The notes below the pieces were generated by a model. The model saw only the letters and a list, made by a program, of their open reading frames with translations, was not told where the DNA came from and made no database searches. A program made the translations under genes and the position numbers. Of a stretch of DNA of 64,000 nt, positions 49,201 to 55,992 are shown in pieces. The number at the start of each line of letters is the position of its first letter. Within the stretch, counting starts at the first letter, position 1. Origin of the DNA: Bacteroidota bacterium (GTDB taxonomy: Bacteria; Bacteroidota; Bacteroidia; Cytophagales; Cytophagaceae); contig JAEVZS010000027.1 in assembly GCA_023392125.1 (NCBI GenBank), positions 102,651 to 166,650 of the forward strand, written 5' to 3'.

Positions 49201-50129
49201 TAGAGGTTAATACTACAAAGCTGAGCGGGCATACCTATACCTGGCTGTACAACGGCAATGTAATCGGCAGCAATTTCTCTACGATTATCAAGGCCCGTCC
49301 TGATACAAACAAGTATGTTGTACTGGTTACCGATCCGAGAGGATGTATGTCAAAAGATAGTTCTTATATCGTTGGAATACCCAAACCAAATCCAATGTTA
49401 AGAGATACGACACTTTGTGAAGGAACGGAAGTTACGCTAAATGCGAACCCCGGTAACCTTAACAACCCTGCCCTGTACAATATCCTGTACAAATGGCAGC
49501 ATAACGGTGCCGTTATTTCGACAGAGTCCGAATATACTACCGGTCAGACCGGATTCCACAAAGTTGAAATCACCATTGATTACTGTATAGCTGCTGACTC
49601 TGCCGAAATCCGATTCAATCCGTCAATTAAACCATTCCTGCCGGATGAAGCCGTATTCTGTGAAAATGACAGCAGCATGCTCCTTGATGCTTCTGTGGCC
49701 GGTCTGTACGGAATGAGCTACGAGTGGAGCACCGGAGCAAAAACCAAATCCATTCTGGTAAGCGAACCGGGCGTATACTTCGTAAAAGCAACCAACGGCT
49801 TCAGATGCTCACTGACTGACAGTATTGTAATCATCAGCAATTGCGGACCGAATGTATACATACCGGATGCCATTCACCTCGGAAAGGATCATAAAGAAGG
49901 TGATGAAACATTTACGATATTTGGAAAATATTTCGATAACTTTGCCATAACTGTTTTCAATCGCTGGGGTGAGATTATTTTCTACTCTGATGATCCGAAA
50001 AAGGGTTGGGACGGACACTATCTCGGACAACCGATGCCAAGTGGTGTATATCCGTACCTGATCACATACATAGGAACCAATGATGGCAAATCCTATCAGA
50101 AAGAGGGGCTGGTTACCATCATCCGTTAA
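37260..50129 (+). CDS. Giant CHU_C/T9SS surface protein with 38 tandem repeats (SprB-like adhesin candidate)
   Basis: A protein of about 4289 residues (mature about 4270). Signal peptide MRRYNCWHILAFFFMPLMVLA precedes an N-terminal region (~480 residues) containing GRLWSRAWDLQCNGSRN. Then 38 tandem repeats run from 38682 to 48701, about 88 residues each, with the pattern NAGPDQTVCA...LNG...W(S)..GTG.F.P......Y.PS..D...G.V.LTLTTTGNG.C....D....T..PAPTV. Every repeat has two Cys, suggesting one disulphide each. Four to five more Ig/PKD-like segments follow, then a CHU_C (type B T9SS) domain, VYIPDAIHLGKD ... GVYPYLITY. The start is uncertain: GTG 37227 is open, but ATG 37260 or 37272 gives the better signal peptide. 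Adhesive function is inferred. Confidence 0.9.
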   Translation: MFIEMRRYNCWHILAFFFMPLMVLAEGTRQLTPSSTDNGHIQIFDNNTLTRPFATFDCPEEHRLNFTICNLGEKVYFGFRQDDKDVHFRIKDPDGEFVLINGNTINPVPTSGAGYIANYSSAYNGPSAIVGTGGYSALSFTPTKTGDYHIEFNPKRSDRPATEINPVKRVFSYFDITVTSASNQIIPGRLWSRAWDLQCNGSRNPFNGKMYIYSDDGIVTSLDFNGMMPYGFVVFANSSGLRNTGNSNSDRQSENGNVNYPQYKIFLNNPDISCYPTGTFGNLTQPSTVSGCSESDYCINVYTDQSGTIEILLDFEAPAGFQPNTRDRIISVKDAIVGHNCVRWDGRDGKNNLITAGSEIDMEVNFLNGLTHLPLFDVEFHPNGYIVELVRPTGPPPMLYWDDSQVGGEVNLAGCLSTNGCHTWPASGSGFGNERTINTWWHAQTVKEKLLFSTYDIVVDANGDNGVGNGIANDTIICDASPVYQLNGVIVNALGGEWSTSGTGTFSDVTDLKGTYTLSEQDIANRQVTLTLTTTGTGLCPPQSDQLTIRIDNLPIITTSDVEVCANNAVANLSATVTNSTGLTWSGGAGSFNNTSIPNPRYTPAPAEIEAGSAELTLTINRNGACAQQTRLVTVTYTPAPEIETTSPLSVCKNNPTVNLTATVDVATGLAWSGGNGSFTNPNSLTPAYSPTSAELNSGSVTLRATTTGNGNCQAVSQNVTVNFTNVPLVNAGPDQVACNSSTEITLNGQVTGSANHTWSGGTGVIADPNALTTTYALTATDISAGSVTLYLESAESNCIPVRDSLRITFTAAPGIDIGNDRSVCGNNPSASLQAQLTGATQVLWEGFGTFSNNTSINTVYTPSSFEISLGLASVIASTTDNGICPPARDTLIISISPAPTANAGPDQSVCKNNPSVSLNGTVGSGATGQQWVGGAGLFVPNRNTLNATYIPTGNELAAGSLNLVLSASKTSCNNVTDTVTIRFTDAPIVNAGADQSICINNPVVNLSGSVTGATGGTWSGPGTFNPNPNSLSGTYTATATEVTSGSIELILTSTGNGNCNAVTDTLRATFTPAPTANAGNNFSVCSNNSDIQLNGSVTRATGGTWSGGNGIFVPSQSALSTTYRPTTAEINAGSVTLTLTTTGNGNCQAVDDQVTISFTDAPAITASNITVCADNPVVNLNASVTVATSGSWSGGNGSFSNTSSLVTTYTPTPAEIAAGSVNLTVTTANNGTCNPVSRQITATILPVPVIDAGADQTVCGNITSVPLNATVTNAAGVTWSVLKGHGTIQNASSLNAVYQPTNQDRLDGAVKLKATSTGNNVCQAVSDSMVITFTVVPTVDAGNNQTVCTNDLPVQLDGSGSAAIWSGGSGTFSPGASDHKATYTPAPSEYGSSVTLTLTTVPNGACPVISDQVTITIPNGPVVNAGNNTQICGNSTTINLSGQVSNATGGTWTHNGGGTIANPGALNTSYQVNANDRAAGHVEFILTSTGNAYCSSASDTFVVTLTPELKVNAGPDQSVCADISTINLNGSMENAGGVQWTSNGSGSFGSPTSSSTTYTPSQADRSLSSITFTITTTNNGICSPVSDQVVYTITPAPTVNAGNDIGICGDSSYVALNGTYTVAGGIIWSTSGTGAFTPGNSLAATSYIPSEADIAAGRVNLILTTTDNGTCQPVRDTLVLTINSIPTSDAGNDTTICADAGTLQLNGKISGAGGGIWSTSGTGFFNNPTLLNSIYTFSSQDSLNGIVTLTLTTTDNGLCKPVFSQRIVTLTPAPTLTVVSPVTICADAASVSLNSSITVSQGVLWSTSGTGAFADPASLNPTYFPSNADTTSGTVYLIATTTGNGLCHAISDTVELTITPVPVVIAGTDLTICADSAMINLSGIVHNAYSGTWHSSGTGSFIPKFDTTVTSYMPSSADRAYGQITLTLTSTGHGTCNPVSDVLTLTITPAPTVDAGYPSTVCADTAFVQLNGSVTVSSTVSWSSSGSGTFAPSSTDLNARYIPGEDDILAGKAYLTLITTDNGQCRSKSSTVEVTINPAPTVNTGPDRTLCADVTSIPLNGTVRIAGGGVWTSTGTGHFIPSDTDLNASYIPSGADTANSSVNLILTSSLNGLCKPVADTMTVTFTPQPIVMAGSDSTICADYTGVRLDGRILHADAAIWTTSGTGYFSPSATHTDATYVPSGTDKTAGQVTLTLTTTSMRTCNAVSDALTISILPAPIVNAGSDVTICSDAEAVVPGGSVTHAGGGIWTTSGSGYFSPDANTINARYIHSEEDIANRSVILTLTSDLDSVCTSVSDAIIVTIEPKPEANAGPAQTLCKDSDLISLNGSVRNAGGGIWSSSGSGTFSDDENLVTSYIPSSQDTLAGTVTLSLTTTQNGSCNFVSSHLIVTFTDIPTVSVSDDVTICADAREVTINGAISIASGGQWGTNGDGNFSPSINSVNANYHPGPSDIAAGSVVLTLTSTGNGTCKAYDDQMTVTIQPEPVVNAGSDLTVCADTAGIHLNGVISNASNVIWSTGSGSGTFTPAASDLNAIFTPSPSQIAAGRANLTLTTLAEGACASRNDVVVINITPAPTLTAGSDLSVCTGLQNIDLSSSYTVATGVTWSGGLGTFTNPTSAMTIYQPDNSENTAGNIITVYVTTTGNGLCKALTEAINISFSALPPIEAGNDMTVCDSDLPVTLKGSGSPGTWVGGLGTFAPSRNSLHATYQPAPSEILTGSVKLHLETINDGLCAPGVDSIVIVFEKGPELDAGAAQTICANEEYVQLNATADYTNGIIWKAEGTGSFDNNTLSNARYYFTSQDVVSQTILFTITSPAFGYCKEKTDTLTVSFTPAPTINAGPDRSYCATIPTISLSGNYTIATAGQWSIEEGNGSLNNPTSLTPVYTPSADDRTNRIVRLRFETTSQGTCLPVSDLVQITFTDGPSATAGNPLRICGDSAFVQLAGSVHVAQGGEWSTNGSGVFSPNRFALGARYIPSAADIASNMVTLRLTTTGNGDCPAEFDELALTIDPIPTVTAGSNMVHCKDVTNISLSGDYTIAGGISWSTSGSGSFSSATDRNATYTPSTADKNNNSVILTIVTTNNDLCKPVSDRVRVDFTPIPEVDAGFPQTICANSGAVSLEALVKIATGVNWTSPTNQAGFSDESNLQTSYMPNTSDIGNGSVLLTATTTGNGTCLPVYDTVRVHFTPAPTVDAGTDEDVCADIDHIQLGGTYTIASGIIWRSSGSGVFQPSADVANAVYIPSAQDTAAGNITLTAVTTGNGDCIAVQDALDVSFRPAPVVIAGADTEFCYDAGNIQLNGSYHNSAGILWSTTSGGTISNPAIVNPIYTFSPSEKAHGTVIVKLTSTGNPDCKVYSDYVVLTKNPFKDIRVLAGGDFDLCSDAETVILNGYSENSGTIWSALNGAGTFAAPGQLNTTYMISPSDITTGSVTFVLSSTDHDVCTAVTDTITMILTPIPTVTAGNDTTLCGDVNLIPVRGLVTVANGGRWTTSGNGLFTPTNTSLRPSYIPSAQDIQNGKVYLTLTTTGNGSCKAYNAVKEVTITTPPTVSAGPTISICSDNERVTLNGSYTVAGSVQWTSSGTGTFNNSGDAVTQYYPSARDIINKVVTLTLTTGDNGQCKAVSDKMNIRFTPTPTINAGLDGLFCSDEETIPLSGVVAVAEGAVWTTSGNGYFSPATTDLKAIYHPSEADVQAGSVKLWLSSTGNGTCSSVNDSVILNFAPAPIADAGIVANCIFETGAILQGSVQNANGGRWISNGTGQFSPNPFTSNAVYYPSKQDFSNGKVSITFSTTGNGVCKAANSVLNFIVSDAPTADAGPVKYVCVDEDVNLAALAVPDYSYTWSDLNGNPISNRISMLATITADTSFVVRVTDANGCHANDTAYVKAVVKPVLDLDPHYCFEPGMILNTDVQNLPPYTGTYTWTRDGSLFEGRTEPAAAINNPGFYTISYTVGNCITRTNTEVTAPPALITPSKITCIDQNIEVNTTKLSGHTYTWLYNGNVIGSNFSTIIKARPDTNKYVVLVTDPRGCMSKDSSYIVGIPKPNPMLRDTTLCEGTEVTLNANPGNLNNPALYNILYKWQHNGAVISTESEYTTGQTGFHKVEITIDYCIAADSAEIRFNPSIKPFLPDEAVFCENDSSMLLDASVAGLYGMSYEWSTGAKTKSILVSEPGVYFVKATNGFRCSLTDSIVIISNCGPNVYIPDAIHLGKDHKEGDETFTIFGKYFDNFAITVFNRWGEIIFYSDDPKKGWDGHYLGQPMPSGVYPYLITYIGTNDGKSYQKEGLVTIIR
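38682..48701 (+). repeat. 38-unit degenerate tandem repeat, ~264 bp period
   Basis: In-frame repeats inside the giant gene: 10,020 bases, 38 units, average 264 bases (88 codons). Units are divergent at DNA level, without long identical runs seen by eye, so recent expansion is unlikely. All 38 carry Cys near residue 9 and Cys near residue 67. Confidence 0.9.
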
Positions 50130-50131
50130 AC

Positions 50132-50149
50132 GGGTATTTATGCATACCC
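50132..50149. other. Small hairpin between the two CHU_C genes
   Basis: GGGTAT (50132-50137) and ATACCC (50144-50149) can pair with a six-base loop. It lies in the 37-base gap between the two surface-protein genes. No T-run follows, so it is not a classic terminator; a weak processing or attenuation site is possible. Confidence 0.3.
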
Positions 50150-50166
50150 ACAGAAACTGACTGTAT

Positions 50167-52875
50167 ATGAAGAAGCTCTGTTTTGTCATACTCGCCACCA
50201 TACTGTATATCCCTCTCAACGCTCAGATATGTATCAGAACGGAGGGATATACCCCTGTAGAAGTCAATGGTATAAAGAAACTGGAGATCTGTCCGGGTGA
50301 AACAATACTGATGAAAGCAGAAGACTGCGCCAATCCGGCTGCAAACATTAATCCTATATGGACTCTGCCGGGAGATATTAGTCTCCCCGCCGGATTTAAT
50401 GAAATCAGCGTTTCCAATGCCGGTATATATTCGGTAAAAGCCAGTGACGGCAGGGAAGATAAAATAGAAATCTCACTAAGGGCAGTAACAAGAATGTCTA
50501 TACATACTTCTGGTACTCTGGTAGTAAAAACACTTGCTTTCTGTGATAATGAAATACTTACTACCACTAACGCTCCCCTTTTTACCAATTTCAAATGGTT
50601 TTTTGACCCCGATTCACCTTTGAGCACGACATCTTCAGTTACTGTAAAAAGAACAGATGTCCCAACTTCCGAAGGGGATCTGTACTTATATGTAAGCGCC
50701 AACAATAATGGCTGTGTAGTAAGAGATACCTTTCAGATTCTCTTAGTACCGAAACCAGTAATCAACCTCCCTTCCGATACAGCCTTATGTCCGGGCAAAT
50801 CCCTTATTATAGGAAATGCTGACAGCTATTACGGTTATCCGAACTACCCAACAGGCACCTTTACTGCCAATTGGACCAAGCCAGCCCCACAGGCCCCTCA
50901 GAGGTCTCAATACATCAATGTACAGTATCCTGGTAAATATATAGTAAAGGTAGATTCTCCTTTGGGATGTATTACATACGATACAGTCGAAGTAATCGAG
51001 AGGCCAGTACCACAACTGGATGAAATTCCCGATACGTACGTATGTCAGGGTGGAGAAGCAACCCTAAAGGCAGTGGTCAATAATGACGACGGAAGCGGTC
51101 TGTATGATTTCCGCTGGAGCATCGTAGGTCAGGGAGCTATTCCCAATAACAGCGGAGCAGAAGTAAAGCATACACCTAAAGCCTCTTCTACCAATTACAG
51201 AGTGACGGTATACAACCAGTATTTCTGCGAAGCGACAACCAATGCCAGTGTATACTGGTATGCTAATCAGGTCAAGGCTGAGGTTGCATTCAGTGATACA
51301 TCCGCATGTGGACTTGATCCTGTTACTCTTCAGGCGAGTGGTACAAGCGGGCAGGCTCCATATTCCTACAAATGGTTTCCGGAAATTAACCTGACCGGAG
51401 CTACGTTGCCAAATCCGTCGGTCATTCCTATATCTCAGGATACCATCACCTACTCTGTGGTAGTGACCGATGCTCAGGGATGCAGGGATACTTCCTATGT
51501 CACGGTAAAAACCCCGGATATGCGTGTAGACATACAGGAAGGGTCAGTGATGTACATATGCGAACAGAAAAGCGTACAGCTCAACGCTAAAATAACCGGT
51601 GGACAGCCGCCTTATTCCTACAAATGGGTAAATGATGACCAGACTCTTCAGTCCATATCAGGCGTACAGGCACTGACCAATGTGCTGAATATAACCCGAC
51701 CCGGTAATCTGAGCGTTCCTGAAGTACGGCTTGAGGTTACCGATGAAAGAGGATGTCCTGTTTTTGACAAGATTGATATCAATGTGTTTGAAACACCTAC
51801 TATTCAATATTCGGAAGCAGCACGCAATTATTTTGTCTGTGCCGGTAATTCTGTTCAATTTGCAGAACCTGACGTATCCGGCGGAACCGGCGTATTTACT
51901 TATATATGGACCGGGCCGTCTCTGTCGGACCACTCCAAGCAGCCAACCTATACTCCGGCTACCGGAGAAACCGGCACAAAAATCTTTTCCGTACGGATTG
52001 AAGATGCGCGTGTACAATGTCCGGGTAATACAGAAAACATTCTTGTAACCATTGTCAATAATCCGTATCTCGCTTTTGCTTCTCAGGATACATCCATATG
52101 CGAAGGTGGTGAGGCTGTAATAGTCCCGATAGTAAAGTCCACTGATCTGACCTACGAATGGAAAAATACCACCGGAGACATACTATCCACCCAGCAGGAC
52201 TATATAACTTCCGATGAAGGAAAGTATACGCTTACCGTACGTGAACCAATGGCCGGCTGCTCTTCTTCCGCTCATAAGTCGGTAATTATTAAATACCCTG
52301 CCACATATGCCGTAATCTCCGCGGAATCAAACGCTATGAATAATGAAGCGTTCAGCCTGGAAGCCCAAACAGATGATTCAACCCCTCTGTTTACATGGAC
52401 TACTACCGGAAAAGGCACATTTGATGATCCCGCCAGTTCAAATCCGGTATATTCTCCGGTACCAGCCGATTCGGGACTGATTACCTTTACCGCAGTTGTG
52501 ACCGGAGCATGTGCCGAAAACCCTCTTGTTGCGACCTATGAAGTGTTGTTTATAAACTATGTCAAACCAAGGGAGAATATAGTTTTTGTACCAAATGTAT
52601 TCGCCCCTTTCAGTTCCAATGAGAAAAACAGATCTTTGATGGTGTTTTCCGAAACCCTGGCTCCTGATGATTTTACCTTTGTAGTATACAACCGCTGGGG
52701 ACAAATCGTATACGAAACAAGTAGTATGGAAGAGGCTGCCAAACAGGGATGGAATGGCCAGTTTAATAACTCCGGTACTACGCTGAAAGCAGATGTATAT
52801 ACCTATCTCGTCAAAGGGAAATTTAAAGATGGTAATACCTTCGAGCGCTCAGGAAGCGCAACCCTGATGAGGTAA
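50167..52875 (+). CDS. Secreted CHU_C/gliding-motility-associated C-terminal domain protein
   Basis: A 902-residue exported protein. It has a signal peptide (MKKLCFVILATILYIPLNAQ), then about eight Ig/PKD-like domains with the recurring strand pattern C.GG..T/VTL...V....YSYKW and paired Cys, and a C-terminal CHU_C domain (VFVPNVFAPFSSNEKN ... TTLKADVYTYLVKGKFKDG). It is encoded 37 bases after the giant gene on the same strand, so the two are likely co-transcribed and both exported by T9SS. Possible role: adhesion or matrix component; not shown. Confidence 0.85.
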   Translation: MKKLCFVILATILYIPLNAQICIRTEGYTPVEVNGIKKLEICPGETILMKAEDCANPAANINPIWTLPGDISLPAGFNEISVSNAGIYSVKASDGREDKIEISLRAVTRMSIHTSGTLVVKTLAFCDNEILTTTNAPLFTNFKWFFDPDSPLSTTSSVTVKRTDVPTSEGDLYLYVSANNNGCVVRDTFQILLVPKPVINLPSDTALCPGKSLIIGNADSYYGYPNYPTGTFTANWTKPAPQAPQRSQYINVQYPGKYIVKVDSPLGCITYDTVEVIERPVPQLDEIPDTYVCQGGEATLKAVVNNDDGSGLYDFRWSIVGQGAIPNNSGAEVKHTPKASSTNYRVTVYNQYFCEATTNASVYWYANQVKAEVAFSDTSACGLDPVTLQASGTSGQAPYSYKWFPEINLTGATLPNPSVIPISQDTITYSVVVTDAQGCRDTSYVTVKTPDMRVDIQEGSVMYICEQKSVQLNAKITGGQPPYSYKWVNDDQTLQSISGVQALTNVLNITRPGNLSVPEVRLEVTDERGCPVFDKIDINVFETPTIQYSEAARNYFVCAGNSVQFAEPDVSGGTGVFTYIWTGPSLSDHSKQPTYTPATGETGTKIFSVRIEDARVQCPGNTENILVTIVNNPYLAFASQDTSICEGGEAVIVPIVKSTDLTYEWKNTTGDILSTQQDYITSDEGKYTLTVREPMAGCSSSAHKSVIIKYPATYAVISAESNAMNNEAFSLEAQTDDSTPLFTWTTTGKGTFDDPASSNPVYSPVPADSGLITFTAVVTGACAENPLVATYEVLFINYVKPRENIVFVPNVFAPFSSNEKNRSLMVFSETLAPDDFTFVVYNRWGQIVYETSSMEEAAKQGWNGQFNNSGTTLKADVYTYLVKGKFKDGNTFERSGSATLMR

Positions 52876-53009
52876 ATGTATTCTACGTAGCTGTTGGGAT
52901 CTGACGCGTTGACTACCACGCTGAATTCGTTGAGCATTAGGTTTTTATACTCACCAAGCCGTCTATTGTATAAACTTACAAATCAACACATACAAACCAC
53001 CTGATCCTG

Positions 53010-53825
53010 CTATTTATATTCTTTCGGCCTGTAGTATTTCATTGCTTCGGGCATGAAGGCTTTAATATCCTCAATTCTTTTCTGAGGATTGGGATGCGTA
53101 GCAAGCAGCTCGGGCGGATACTGTCCGTGAGAAGCATTGTCCATTTTTTGCCAGAAGGCCGGAGCTATTTCCGGATTATAGGCAGCCATTGCCATAAATA
53201 TCAGTCCCAGCTTGTCGGCTTCTGTTTCCTGCATACGGCTGTACGGCAACAATACTCCTATCTGAGTTCCCAATCCATATGAGGCCATAAACAGCTGCTG
53301 GGTAATCAGAGGCTTTTCTCTCAAAGCCGTAGCAAGAGCCACCCCACCCAGCTGTGCCGCAAGGCTCTGACTCATCCGTTCATCTCCGTGGCGGGCAACA
53401 GCATGCGCTACCTCATGGCCAATCACCACCGCTAGCTCATCCGGACTGGTTACCACTTTAAACAAACCGGTAAATACCACAATCTTGCCTCCCGGAAGAC
53501 AAAAGGCATTGATATTTTCGTCTTCTACCAGCTTAAACATCCAGTTGTATCCTTTCAGACGTTTTCTATCCTTCTGCTCCTTGAAATATGCTTCTACGGC
53601 ATTGGCAATCTTGGCGCCGACATCATCCACCCAGCGGGCCTGTGTTGTACCGGTTACCACCTTGTTTTCTTTCAGAAATCCGTTGTACTGCTCAGCCGAC
53701 ATGGCCAGAATCTGTTGCTCTGACAACAGATTCAACTGTTTTCTCCCTGTAATAGGAACTCTGCTGCAATCAGTCATCCAGATCAGACTAATGATAGAAA
53801 TAAAGCCGGCAATTTTTTTCTTCAT
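53010..53825 (-). CDS. M48 family metallopeptidase, lipoprotein
   Basis: A 271-residue exported zinc peptidase. The active-site motif HEVAH lies at residues 137-141 with a third ligand Glu in ETEADKLGL. The N-terminus is a lipoprotein-type signal with a weak lipobox before Cys20 (WMTDC), followed by SRVPITGRKQLNLL, the usual start of M48 lipoproteins such as LoiP/YcaL. Such enzymes degrade or control outer-membrane proteins. Normal length. Confidence 0.88.
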   Translation of the reverse strand: MKKKIAGFISIISLIWMTDCSRVPITGRKQLNLLSEQQILAMSAEQYNGFLKENKVVTGTTQARWVDDVGAKIANAVEAYFKEQKDRKRLKGYNWMFKLVEDENINAFCLPGGKIVVFTGLFKVVTSPDELAVVIGHEVAHAVARHGDERMSQSLAAQLGGVALATALREKPLITQQLFMASYGLGTQIGVLLPYSRMQETEADKLGLIFMAMAAYNPEIAPAFWQKMDNASHGQYPPELLATHPNPQKRIEDIKAFMPEAMKYYRPKEYK

Positions 53826-53971
53826 AATCCTCTTATTCTTTCTAAAAACATCATGAGCGATGGTTTGTTAATTTTCTATTCCGGTATTCCCAACTTTCTT
53901 TCGATTCAGGAAAAAAACAATACATTTGCATCTTACAAGCAATTCCAGTTTCATTCTATAGTTGTATACGT

Positions 53972-54583
53972 ATGAAAATCTTAGCTGTAGGCCGCAATTA
54001 CGCGGCACATGCCAAAGAATTAAGTAATGAGCCGGCCGAAGAACCAATTATATTCATGAAGCCGGATACTGCACTTTTAAAAGGCAACGCCCCCTTCTAT
54101 TTTCCCGCCTGGTCAGACAATATTCACTACGAAGTCGAGCTGGTTCTGAAAATCGGAAAAGAAGGCAAGCATATTGCCGAAAAGTTTGCCCACAAGTATA
54201 TTGAAGCTATAGGCGTTGGTATTGACTTTACAGCAAGAGATCTGCAGAATAAATTAAAAGATAAAGGACTTCCCTGGACACTTGCCAAAGGTTTTAATGA
54301 CAGCGCTCCGATCAGTTCATTTATCCCCGCAGAAAACTTTTCTGATTTCAGCAACATCCGTTTCTCCCTGAACCGAAATGGTCAGCAGGTACAAAAAGGC
54401 AACAGCGGAGATATGATCTTCCCCTTCGGAAAAATCATTGCGTTTATTTCTCAATTCATCACTCTGAAGAAAGGAGATCTTATATTTACCGGCACACCTG
54501 AGGGAGTAGGCCCCGTCAGCATAGGAGACAAACTGGAAGCTTTTCTGGAAGGACAGCCACTACTTGAAACCGAAATAAAGTAA
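53972..54583 (+). CDS. Fumarylacetoacetate hydrolase family protein
   Basis: A 203-residue metal-dependent hydrolase. It begins MKILAVGRNYAAHAKEL, and the acidic metal-binding residues are seen in NIHYEVELVLKIG and GIDFTARDLQ. The family cleaves C-C bonds in acylpyruvates or related 2-keto acids, or decarboxylates oxaloacetate; the exact substrate is not deducible. Short FAH proteins of this size include acylpyruvases. Bcp follows on the same strand. Confidence 0.85.
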   Translation: MKILAVGRNYAAHAKELSNEPAEEPIIFMKPDTALLKGNAPFYFPAWSDNIHYEVELVLKIGKEGKHIAEKFAHKYIEAIGVGIDFTARDLQNKLKDKGLPWTLAKGFNDSAPISSFIPAENFSDFSNIRFSLNRNGQQVQKGNSGDMIFPFGKIIAFISQFITLKKGDLIFTGTPEGVGPVSIGDKLEAFLEGQPLLETEIK

Positions 54584-54638
54584 AGGCATAATAAAAAAAA
54601 ATGTACCTTTGATCTTAAATTTGAAGAATTAGATTAGT

Positions 54639-55088
54639 ATGAGTTTACAACCAGGAGATATGGCTCCGGATTTTTCCGGAATTGATCAGAACGGTGAGCA
54701 GATAAAGCTTTCTGATTTCAGGGGTAAAAAAGTTGTACTGTATTTCTATCCCAAAGATGATACACCGGGCTGTACAGCCCAGGCATGCAACCTGAGGGAC
54801 AATTACGATCAGCTTCTGAAAGAGGGCTTTGTCGTATTGGGAATAAGCAAAGACAATGAAAAGTCTCACAGAAAGTTTATCGATAAGTACAATCTTCCGT
54901 TCAGCCTGATTGCCGATACCGATACCAAAATCAATGAAGCATACGGGGTATGGGCCGAAAAATCGCTCTACGGAAAAACATACTGGGGAACCAACAGGAC
55001 CACCTTCGTGATCAATGAAGAAGGCAAGATAGCCGAAATCATCCGAAAAGTAGACACTAAAAATCATATCAGTCAGATTATAAAATAA
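54639..55088 (+). CDS. bcp: Thioredoxin-dependent thiol peroxidase (Bcp)
   Basis: A 149-residue peroxiredoxin that reduces hydroperoxides with thioredoxin. The peroxidatic Cys45 and the Cys50 of atypical 2-Cys Bcp are visible in YFYPKDDTPGCTAQAC. Full length. The start ATG follows by 55 bases the FAH gene, and the transketolase-type gene begins 22 bases after its stop; the three may be one transcript. Confidence 0.95.
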   Translation: MSLQPGDMAPDFSGIDQNGEQIKLSDFRGKKVVLYFYPKDDTPGCTAQACNLRDNYDQLLKEGFVVLGISKDNEKSHRKFIDKYNLPFSLIADTDTKINEAYGVWAEKSLYGKTYWGTNRTTFVINEEGKIAEIIRKVDTKNHISQIIK

Positions 55089-55110
55089 ATACCCGAATAG
55101 TATATTACAT

Positions 55111-55974
55111 ATGGAAGCTGTCAAAACAAAAGCAGATATAGAACAACTGGAAAAAATCGCCTCTCAGGTAAGAAGGGATATTGTACGTATGGTACACTGC
55201 AGAGCATCCGGACATCCGGGCGGATCGCTGGGATGCGCAGATTATTTTGTTGCTCTTTTCTTTCACATACTAAAGCATAACCCTGATTTCTCCATGGACG
55301 GGAAGAATGAAGATCTTTTCTTCTTATCCAATGGTCACATCTCAGCGGTTTGGTACAGTTGTCTTGCCCGATCAGGCTATTTTGACGTTGAGGAACTCGG
55401 AACATTCAGAGATATCAACAGCCGTGTGCAGGGACACCCTGCCACCGAAGAAGGACTTCCGGGCATACGAATGGCATCCGGTTCACTGGGACAGGGACTT
55501 TCCGTAGGATGCGGAGCCGCACTGACCAAAAAGCTAAACGGCGATGACAGACTGGTATACGTACTGATGGGTGACGGTGAGCAGCAGGAAGGCCAGATCT
55601 GGGAAGCAGCCATGTATGCCGCTCACAATAAGATCGACAACCTGATCGCAGCCATTGATTACAATGGTCAGCAAATCGACGGACCTGTTGACAAAATAGT
55701 TTCCCTTGGCAATCTTAAAGCCAAATATGAAGCATTTGGATGGGAAGTCATTGAGCTTGAGAAAGGCAATGATATGAAATCCGTTGTTGAAACGCTTGAG
55801 CACGCCAAAACACTGACCGGAAAAGGGAAACCTGTCATGATCATTATGCGTACAGAAATGGGATACGGAGTTGATTATATGATGGGTTCACACAAATGGC
55901 ACGGTGTTGCTCCCAATGATGCAGAATGTGCACTTGCCCTTGATCAGCTTCAGGAAACCCTGGGCGATTACTAG
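55111..55974 (+). CDS. Transketolase N-terminal subunit
   Basis: A 287-residue protein matching only the N-terminal, thiamine diphosphate-binding half of transketolase. Motifs seen: HCRASGHPGGSLGCADYFVA and MGDGEQQEGQIWEAAMYA with the diphosphate-binding GDG...N segment, ending GVAPNDAECALAL. In split transketolases the partner half (Pyr and C domains) is usually encoded immediately downstream; here the next gene is a VWA protein, so the partner is elsewhere or missing. Alone it cannot form a complete active site. Confidence 0.85.
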   Translation: MEAVKTKADIEQLEKIASQVRRDIVRMVHCRASGHPGGSLGCADYFVALFFHILKHNPDFSMDGKNEDLFFLSNGHISAVWYSCLARSGYFDVEELGTFRDINSRVQGHPATEEGLPGIRMASGSLGQGLSVGCGAALTKKLNGDDRLVYVLMGDGEQQEGQIWEAAMYAAHNKIDNLIAAIDYNGQQIDGPVDKIVSLGNLKAKYEAFGWEVIELEKGNDMKSVVETLEHAKTLTGKGKPVMIIMRTEMGYGVDYMMGSHKWHGVAPNDAECALALDQLQETLGDY

Positions 55975-55992
55975 AACATAAAAACTAGCATA

